Assembly (NCBI GenBank): GCA_026225395.1
Contig: JAMFSR010000013.1
Coordinates: forward strand, 80,933-144,932
Reading direction: 5' to 3'
From: Granulicella sapmiensis
Lineage (GTDB): Bacteria > Acidobacteriota > Terriglobia > Terriglobales > Acidobacteriaceae
DNA: 64,000 bases
Below the pieces are notes generated by a model. The model was not told the origin of the DNA and ran no database searches. It worked only from the letters and a program-made list of their open reading frames with translations. Shown here in pieces: positions 55,758-64,000 of the stretch (position 1 is its first letter; each line of letters starts with the position of its first letter). The position numbers and the translations under genes are program-made.

Positions 55758-56012
55758 CGAGGTTTATCGTACAGCGTGCGGACAATGACAAAAGTCTGTC
55801 GGGCTGCGATAAAACGCGTCTAAGTTCGACTTACTCCCGTCTAATGCTGTGTCGCCGTTATTTGGGGATGTAGAGGTGCGCTTGTGTCCGCCGCGTAAGC
55901 TTGTTAGGGTGGATTGCTGCAACTCTGCAGCGCTGTTTGTCTGCTGCGGGCCAAGGGAACGGATCGGCGCGCGTTTTGCTATTGGTTTATGAAACGACAG
56001 GAGATCGGCCCC

Positions 56013-56324
56013 ATGGAATCAAAGCCGGCACAGAATATTCAGGACACGTTCCTGAATACGGTCCGCAAGGACAAAAGCCCCATTACGATCTACCTGGTCA
56101 GCGGCGTAAAGCTGACGGGAAAGATTCGGTCGTTCGATAAGTACTCCGTGCTGCTGGAAAACAACGCGCAGGAACAGTTGATCTTCAAGCATGCGATTTC
56201 GACCGTGGTTGCCGGACGCGCCGGGATGCATAGCGAGATGCGTTCGGATGTCCGTCCGATCTCCGAAGCTCGCGCTGTGAGTGCGGCTCCGTTGACTCCG
56301 GAAGCACCGCCGCGCAGCGCGTAA
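56013..56324 (+). CDS. hfq: RNA chaperone Hfq
   Basis: Sm-like protein that promotes small RNA-mRNA pairing and acts as a hexamer. It is 103 aa. Sm1 and Sm2 motifs: [38 protein letters not shown] and [20 protein letters not shown] nine bases before 56013 supports this start. A C-terminal tail of about 30 residues rich in Ser, Ala and Pro follows the core. It is followed closely by hflX, as in many bacteria. Confidence 0.93.
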   Translation: MESKPAQNIQDTFLNTVRKDKSPITIYLVSGVKLTGKIRSFDKYSVLLENNAQEQLIFKHAISTVVAGRAGMHSEMRSDVRPISEARAVSAAPLTPEAPPRSA

Positions 56325-56337
56325 CGCAAACCTAATT

Positions 56338-57810
56338 TTGGCTAAAGAATTTCTACAAAAGACGAAGAACTCACGGCTGGTCGCCGCGCAGGAGCGGGCG
56401 CTGCTGCGCGAGCGGCAGGAAGCCACGCGCGAACGCGCCGTGCTGGTCGCTGTAGAGTTCACCTCCGGCAAGCACCGGCTTTCGACCGTTGCGCAGCAGG
56501 CGCGATCGGCTGCTGCGGTTACGGAGCGTGCGGGCGGACAGGGAATCGATGTCGACAGCGATGTAGCCGCGCTGGCGTCGAAGCTTCCGCCGGTGGATGT
56601 GGACTTCGATGCTTCGCTGGCCGAGTTCCAGGAGCTGGCGCGATCGGCCGGTGCGACGATTGCGGCTGTGCTCATCCAGCGGCGCGACAAGCCGGATGCG
56701 GCTACGCTGGTGGGTGGCGGCAAGCTGGAAGAGATTATCGCGACGGTGGCTTCGACGAAGGCTTCGCTGGTGCTGTTCGATCATGATCTGACACCTTCGC
56801 AGGCGAGGAACGTGGAAGCGCGGCTGCCTTGTACGGTGATCGACCGCACACAGTTGATCCTGGATATTTTTGCCCGACATGCGCGGACTCGCGAAGGGCA
56901 GTTACAGGTGGAACTCGCGCAGTTGGAGTACCAGTTGCCGCGGCTGGCGGGTAAGGGCAAGTCGATGTCGCAGCTTGGCGGCGGTATTGGAACGCGCGGG
57001 CCGGGTGAGACGCAGCTTGAGACTGACCGGCGGCGGATCAATGTGCGGTTGGACAGGATCAAGCAGCAGCTGGAGGCTGTGCGCCGGATTCGGCGGCAGC
57101 AGCGTGGGCGGCGTGAGGCTGTGCCGGTGCCTACGGTGGCGCTTGTGGGTTATACGAATGCGGGGAAGTCGACAGTGTTCAACGCGCTGACGGGAGCGGA
57201 GGTGCTGGCTTCCGAGCGCATGTTTGCGACGCTCGATCCGAAGCTGCGGCAGTTGACGCTACCTTCGCGGCGCAAGGTTTTGTTGAGCGATACGGTGGGT
57301 TTCTTGCGCAATCTGCCGCATGCACTGGTGACGAGTTTTCGCGCGACGCTGGAGGAAGTAGAACGGGCCGAGTTGTTGCTGCATGTGCGCGATGCAGCGA
57401 GCCCTACGCTGGTGGAGCAGAAGGCGCAGGTGGAGGCGGTGCTTGCCGAGCTGGATGTGGCGCAGAAGCCTACGCTGCAGGTGCTGAACAAGATCGATCT
57501 GCTGCCGGAGGGGACGCACTTTGAGGCGGGGGCGATTCCGGTTTCCGGACTGACGGGACAGGGGCTGGATGCGTTGTTGCATGCAATTGACGCTGCTCTG
57601 ACGGCCGATCCGCTGACGGAGGCGCGGTTCCGCATTCCGCAGGCGGAGGGGCGTGTGATTTCGGCGCTGGAGCGCGGGGCGACGCTGACGCGGCAGCACT
57701 TTGATGGGAATCTGGTGTTTTTGACGGCTGTGGGACCGGCGTCGTTGTTGGATCGGTACCGGCGGTACCAGTTGCGTGGGGATGAGGTTGTGGCGGCGGT
57801 CCAGGGCTAA
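56338..57810 (+). CDS. hflX: GTPase HflX
   Basis: Ribosome-associated GTPase that can split or rescue stalled ribosomes. It is 490 aa, slightly longer than average. The N-terminal nucleotide-binding-like domain ([34 protein letters not shown]) and [20 protein letters not shown] are typical. The G domain has [18 protein letters not shown] (G1, about 271-278), [19 protein letters not shown] (G3) and LNKIDLL (G4). The TTG start follows the hfq stop closely. Its stop codon lies inside a palindromic repeat. Confidence 0.92.
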   Translation: MAKEFLQKTKNSRLVAAQERALLRERQEATRERAVLVAVEFTSGKHRLSTVAQQARSAAAVTERAGGQGIDVDSDVAALASKLPPVDVDFDASLAEFQELARSAGATIAAVLIQRRDKPDAATLVGGGKLEEIIATVASTKASLVLFDHDLTPSQARNVEARLPCTVIDRTQLILDIFARHARTREGQLQVELAQLEYQLPRLAGKGKSMSQLGGGIGTRGPGETQLETDRRRINVRLDRIKQQLEAVRRIRRQQRGRREAVPVPTVALVGYTNAGKSTVFNALTGAEVLASERMFATLDPKLRQLTLPSRRKVLLSDTVGFLRNLPHALVTSFRATLEEVERAELLLHVRDAASPTLVEQKAQVEAVLAELDVAQKPTLQVLNKIDLLPEGTHFEAGAIPVSGLTGQGLDALLHAIDAALTADPLTEARFRIPQAEGRVISALERGATLTRQHFDGNLVFLTAVGPASLLDRYRRYQLRGDEVVAAVQG

Positions 57811-57853
57811 AGCCCTTGTTCTGCTGGCTCTATACAGTGGGCTGAAACCCACT
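57803..57853. repeat. REP-like palindrome pair overlapping the hflX stop codon
   Basis: AGGGCT-AA-AGCCCT (57803-57816) contains the hflX TAA stop at 57808-57810. A second unit, AGTGGGCTGAAACCCACT, is at 57836-57853. Confidence 0.8.
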
Positions 57854-57888
57854 TCTAATCGCGAAAGACGACATGATTTTAAATAGGA

Positions 57889-57938
57889 CAGGCCGCCTGA
57901 TTGGGGAGCGGAGGTGGTGTCCCCTATCACGCGGCCTG
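57889..57938 (+). other. Long imperfect hairpin between hflX and the ATP synthase operon
   Basis: The arms pair as CAGGCCGC/GCGGCCTG, then TGAT/ATCA, then GGGG/CCCC, with a C-C and a T-T mismatch between blocks and a 14-nt purine-rich loop. A second small hairpin, GACCC-GGAT-GGGTC, follows at 57942-57955. No T-run follows either hairpin. No gene is seen in the rest of this 416-bp gap, apart from an isolated 10-T run at 58004-58013. Confidence 0.5.
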
Positions 57939-58087
57939 CATGACCCGGATGGGTCCAGGCTGGTAAAATCAGTTTATGCTTCCCGCGGAGAAACGGCGCA
58001 TTATTTTTTTTTTGAAAAGGGCGATTTTCTGTGGATCGGACGGCGTGCCGCTAATCGAACTTCGAAATCGGTTATCGAATGCCAGCT

Positions 58088-58117
58088 TTGACTTTCCTCA
58101 ACCTGCTTTGTTACAAC
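58088..58117 (+). promoter_or_regulatory. Promoter candidate of the ATP synthase operon
   Basis: TTGACT and TACAAC are separated by 18 bp, about 110 bp upstream of the first atp gene. Confidence 0.5.
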
Positions 58118-58226
58118 TAACTCGTACGAATGCCAGCATTTGCGCTTGAATTTATCCCTCAGCGCGACTCGCGGGTAACGGGCGAGGCCTGAGCGCTTTG
58201 CCCTCCGCAATACCCTGAAAAACTTC

Positions 58227-58691
58227 ATGGAAATTTTGAATCAACTTGGCGGTCTCGTGCTCGGCTCTGTGCCGACGATGATCATGTTCATCCTGCTGGT
58301 GCTTGCGTACAACGTGCTTGTACAAGGCCCGCTGATGAAGACTTTGGAAGAGCGCAGAGCGCGGACGACCGGTGCCGTGGAGCAGGCGCGTGGAGCGATC
58401 TCTGCGGCTGAAGCGGAGACGGCTGTGTATGAAGCGAAGCTTCGTGCAGCGCGTGCGGACATTGCGGCGGCGCGGGAGCATCGCCTGCAGCAGTGGCAGA
58501 AGGAACGCGATGCGGCCCTGGCAGCGGCGCGTGATATTTCGCAGGCAAAGATTCGCGCGGCCAAGGTAGAGATTGAAGCTTCTGCCGCTACGGCGAAGTT
58601 GCAGATTGAAGGCGCTACGGCTCAACTGAGCGAGAGCATTCTGCGTGCGGTGCTTCCTGCGGGCAGCAAGATTGCGGAGGCTCGCCAGTAA
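58227..58691 (+). CDS. ATP synthase F0 subunit b' (AtpF-type)
   Basis: A 154-aa stator subunit. One membrane span near the N-terminus (SVPTMIMFILLVLAYNVLV) is followed by a long helical, Ala/Glu/Arg-rich stalk (ERRARTTGAVEQARGAISAA to QIEGATAQLSESILRAVL). It starts MEILNQLGGLVLGS. The stop overlaps the start of the next gene by one base (TAATG). Two different b-like genes in tandem indicate a b/b' heterodimer, as in cyanobacteria and alphaproteobacteria. The a and c subunit genes are not upstream. Confidence 0.88.
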   Translation: MEILNQLGGLVLGSVPTMIMFILLVLAYNVLVQGPLMKTLEERRARTTGAVEQARGAISAAEAETAVYEAKLRAARADIAAAREHRLQQWQKERDAALAAARDISQAKIRAAKVEIEASAATAKLQIEGATAQLSESILRAVLPAGSKIAEARQ

Positions 58692-59437
58692 TGAAATTTT
58701 CGAGCCGTGGATTTGCTTTGCGCGCGTTTGCGCTGACGATGTTCTCGATTGCTTTGGTGGTGCCTGCGGGCGTGGTGCATGCGCAGGAGCAGCCGCATCA
58801 TAAGGCTGTGCAGCAGGCGCCGGCCGATGGTGGCGAACAGACGACAGCCGATGCTGCTTCGCCTGAGAAGAAGGAAGAAGTCAAGGACGAGAACGACGAG
58901 TATCTGAAGTCGCCGATGGTGGTGCAGTTGGGCCACATGCTGGGGATGAATCCGGCGCAGGCGGCGACGGCGTTCACGCTGTTCAACTTCGTGATCCTCG
59001 CGCTTGCGGTTGGCTATGGGCTGCTGAAGATCCTTCCGAAGACGTTCCGCAATCGCAATACGCAGATCCAGAAGCAGCTGGTGGATGCACGTACGGCGAC
59101 CGAAGAGGCGACCTCGCGGTTGAACTCGGTGGAAGAGCGGCTGTCGAAGCTGGATTCGCAGATCGACGAGATGCGCAAACATGCTGAAGCCGATGCGGTG
59201 CGTGATGAGCAGCGCATCAAGGCCAGCGTGGAAGACGAGAAGACCAAGATCATTGCGGCAGCTGAGGCTGAGATTCAATCGGCGACGGCTGTGGCGCAGC
59301 GGCAGATTCAGCAGTACGCGGCGGAACTGGCGATCGACCAGGCGGCTCGCAAGCTGATTGTGACCGCGGAGACGGACCGCTTGCTGGTGGAGAGCTTTGC
59401 GCACCGGCTGGGTTCGGATAACGGAGGCCAGAACTAA
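58691..59437 (+). CDS. atpF: ATP synthase F0 subunit b with N-terminal signal-like extension
   Basis: Peripheral stalk subunit, 248 aa, about 80-90 residues longer than the common form. An N-terminal hydrophobic segment ending in PAGVVHAQ looks like a cleavable signal peptide. A charged low-complexity stretch follows (SPEKKEEVKDENDE), and only then the usual membrane span at about 94-116 (FTLFNFVILALAVGYGLLK) and the stalk helix (RLNSVEERLSKLDSQIDEM). Overlaps b' at its start and the delta gene at its end, both TAATG. Confidence 0.9.
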   Translation: MKFSSRGFALRAFALTMFSIALVVPAGVVHAQEQPHHKAVQQAPADGGEQTTADAASPEKKEEVKDENDEYLKSPMVVQLGHMLGMNPAQAATAFTLFNFVILALAVGYGLLKILPKTFRNRNTQIQKQLVDARTATEEATSRLNSVEERLSKLDSQIDEMRKHAEADAVRDEQRIKASVEDEKTKIIAAAEAEIQSATAVAQRQIQQYAAELAIDQAARKLIVTAETDRLLVESFAHRLGSDNGGQN

Positions 59438-59982
59438 TGGCAATCGTCGACTCAAGATATGCGCGTGCGTTTGCCGCGGTTGTCGAAGACCAGAAGCTGG
59501 ACATCGTTGCAGCGCAAGGGCAGTTGAAGGACTTTGCAGACACGCTGGATGGCAGTGTGGAGTTGCGCGAGGTGCTCGAGAATCCTTCGATTCCCGAGCC
59601 GCAGAAGATGAAGGTGCTCGATGCGATTGCTTCTCGCATTGGGATGAGCAAGACGGCGCGGAATTTGATTGCGGTGATGATTTCGCATCAGCGGTTGAAT
59701 GAGGTCCATGAGGTTCTGGCTTCGTACGCGGGCGTTGCGGATGAAGAGCGCAGCATTACGGAGGCAGAGATTGTTTCCGCGCGGCCTCTGGATGCGGCGA
59801 ACCGCAAGCTGCTGGAAGAGCAGGTTTCGAAACTTTCGGGCGGGCAGCAGGTGCGCGCGACGTACAGCGAAGATGCCGGGCTGCTGGGCGGTGCGGTGAT
59901 CAAGATAGGGTCAACCGTGTACGATGGCTCGGTTCGCGCTCAGTTGCAGCAGTTGAAGCAGCGGATGGTCGCAGCGGTTTAG
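59437..59982 (+). CDS. atpH: ATP synthase F1 subunit delta
   Basis: A 181-aa subunit joining the F1 head to the b/b' stalk. Sequence features: DSRYARAFAAVVEDQKLD, FADTLDGSVELREVLENP, and the C-terminal signature DAGLLGGAVIKIGSTVYDGS. The ATG overlaps the stop of the preceding b gene. Length and order match the standard b-delta-alpha-gamma-beta arrangement. Confidence 0.93.
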   Translation: MAIVDSRYARAFAAVVEDQKLDIVAAQGQLKDFADTLDGSVELREVLENPSIPEPQKMKVLDAIASRIGMSKTARNLIAVMISHQRLNEVHEVLASYAGVADEERSITEAEIVSARPLDAANRKLLEEQVSKLSGGQQVRATYSEDAGLLGGAVIKIGSTVYDGSVRAQLQQLKQRMVAAV

Positions 59983-60016
59983 TAAGAGGCGCTTGAGCAA
60001 GACGGGCGCACAGTAA

Positions 60017-61597
<1,581 letters not shown>

Positions 61598-61603
61598 GGA
61601 CGA

Positions 61604-62695
61604 ATGGCAAACGTACTCGACTTACGACGCCGCATACGCAGTGTGAAGAACACGCGGCAGATCACCAAGGCCATGAAGATGGTTTCGGCGGCGAAGCTGC
61701 GGCGCGCGCAGGAGCGTGCGATGCAGGCACGGCCCTATGCGCAGATGTTGACGAATGTGCTGGAGTCGCTGGTGCGCCGCACGGACCTGTTTGACTCGGC
61801 GAGCGGCGATATTATGCATCCGTTGCTGGTGGAGCGCGAAGAGAAGAACGTGCTGGTGATTGTGGTTGCCGGCGACAAGGGTTTCGCGGGTGGATTCAAC
61901 TCGAACATCGGCAAGGCAGCGCAGAAGTTCATTGACGAGCGCCGCGGCATGGGGCAGAACATCGACCTCGAGCCGATTGGCAAGAAGGCGATTGGGCTTT
62001 ATAAGAAGCGCTTTCCGGCGGCGAACTACGAGCACAAGGAAGAGCTTTACGATAACGATCTGTCGAAGCATATCGAGGACATTCGTCATCGTGGAGCGCC
62101 GATTGAAGTTGCCGCGGAACATCCGACGATGCTGGTGAAGGCTGACTTCGACGATGTGACAGAGATGGCGCACTCAATTATTGCGCGGTACGAGCGGGCT
62201 GAGATTGATGCGGTGTATATCGTGTTCAACGAGTTCAAGTCGGTGATCTCGCAGCGTGTGGTTGTGGAGAAGCTGTTGCCGATCCGCAAACTGGGATCGC
62301 ATGAGATTACGGCTGCCGAAGAGATGACCGAGGAGCAGAAGGAAGCAGCGGGTAAGGCTGCGCAGTCTGCGGGTATCTCGATCAACGAGCCGGAAGAGAC
62401 GGAAGTTGAGGCCGAGACCAAGAAGTTTGGCACGGCGGATGTGGACTACATTTTCGATCAGGCGCCGGACCGTTTGTTCCGCCACCTGATGCCGCGATAT
62501 GTGACGACGCAGATTTTTCATGCGCTGCTGGAGTCGATTGCGGCGGAGCATGCGGCGCGTATGACGGCGACGGATGCGGCTACGAAGAATGCAGGGGATT
62601 TGATCGACAAGCTTTCGCTGACGATGAATCGTGTGAGACAGGCGGCGATTACGAAGGAAATTATTGAGATTGTGAGCGGGGCTGCTGCGTTGTAG
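61604..62695 (+). CDS. atpG: ATP synthase F1 subunit gamma with acidic insertion
   Basis: Central rotor shaft, 363 aa, against about 290 in most bacteria. The N-terminal helix is standard (RRRIRSVKNTRQITKAMKMV), as are VIVVAGDKGFAGGFNSNIGK and the C-terminal helix (KNAGDLIDKLSLTMNRVRQA, ITKEIIEIVSGAAAL). The extra length comes mainly from an insertion at about 236-278 (AAEEMTEEQKEAAGKAAQSA, then NEPEETEVEAETKK), which is acidic and probably disordered or helical. It starts 6 bp after atpA. Confidence 0.95.
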   Translation: MANVLDLRRRIRSVKNTRQITKAMKMVSAAKLRRAQERAMQARPYAQMLTNVLESLVRRTDLFDSASGDIMHPLLVEREEKNVLVIVVAGDKGFAGGFNSNIGKAAQKFIDERRGMGQNIDLEPIGKKAIGLYKKRFPAANYEHKEELYDNDLSKHIEDIRHRGAPIEVAAEHPTMLVKADFDDVTEMAHSIIARYERAEIDAVYIVFNEFKSVISQRVVVEKLLPIRKLGSHEITAAEEMTEEQKEAAGKAAQSAGISINEPEETEVEAETKKFGTADVDYIFDQAPDRLFRHLMPRYVTTQIFHALLESIAAEHAARMTATDAATKNAGDLIDKLSLTMNRVRQAAITKEIIEIVSGAAAL

Positions 62696-62775
62696 GAAAG
62701 CGGGAACGCAGAGGTCGCGAAGGTAACGCAAAGGCCGCGGAGTAAGGCGGAAAGCAAGAAATGAGTTCGGAGTAG

Positions 62776-64000
<1,225 letters not shown>

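Noticed and set aside
57873-58091. Small open frame upstream of the ATP synthase operon
   Set aside because: Covers the long hairpin and a T-run; no ribosome site and no protein-like pattern.

Overview
The window looks like a chromosome segment of an Acidobacteriota member of the Terriglobales (subdivision 1; Granulicella, Terriglobus or Edaphobacter relatives). This is an inference from content. The supporting features are three Oar-type TonB-dependent receptors with an N-terminal carboxypeptidase-regulatory-like plug, a VWFA protein of the acidobacterial type, Tat-exported Gfo/Idh/MocA oxidoreductase, menaquinone methyltransferase, GC-rich codon use and many short palindromic intergenic repeats. 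No phage, plasmid, CRISPR array or complete insertion sequence was seen.

Layout. 1-9 kb is an arabinan/arabinose region: the 3' end of a LacI regulator, then on the minus strand a coupled trio (TonB receptor and two GH43 endo-arabinanases), two LacI-type operator palindromes, a decayed ribulokinase (araB) start and an intact L-arabinose isomerase (araA). 9-21 kb is a second carbohydrate region: a membrane-tethered regulator-like protein divergent from a second TonB receptor, then GH31 and GH3 glycosidases, an NTF2-like protein, a LacI and an IclR regulator. A tRNA-Gly(CCC) follows. 22-37 kb is mostly housekeeping: CtpA protease, SurA-like PPIase, YhaM-like nuclease, a broken UPF0175/DUF3368 toxin-antitoxin pair, aroC-def-fmt-rsmB, a Gfo/Idh/MocA oxidoreductase with no normal start codon, an FG-GAP repeat protein, a PASTA protein and a CDF metal transporter. 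37-43 kb holds a second regulator-receptor pair: a tethered regulator with two malectin-like periplasmic domains, divergent from a third TonB receptor. 43-56 kb has a VWFA protein, ubiE, aroB, TerC, a Gly/His-rich secreted protein, an M28/glutaminyl-cyclase-like enzyme, tatBC, two lipoproteins and a DegT aminotransferase. 56-64 kb carries hfq-hflX and the start of an ATP synthase operon (b', b, delta, alpha, gamma, beta), cut by the window edge in beta.

How the genes fit together. Polysaccharide fragments would be bound and imported by the TonB receptors, cut by GH43, GH31 and GH3 enzymes in or beyond the periplasm, and sensed by LacI/IclR repressors or by the two tethered regulators. The most unusual features are the tethered lectin-like regulators next to TonB receptors, a palindromic repeat that has become an in-frame protein insert in the YhaM-like nuclease, hairpin repeats whose stems keep G-U wobbles on one strand, and several decayed genes: araB, a VapC-like toxin, and an oxidoreductase whose expected ATG reads ATC.
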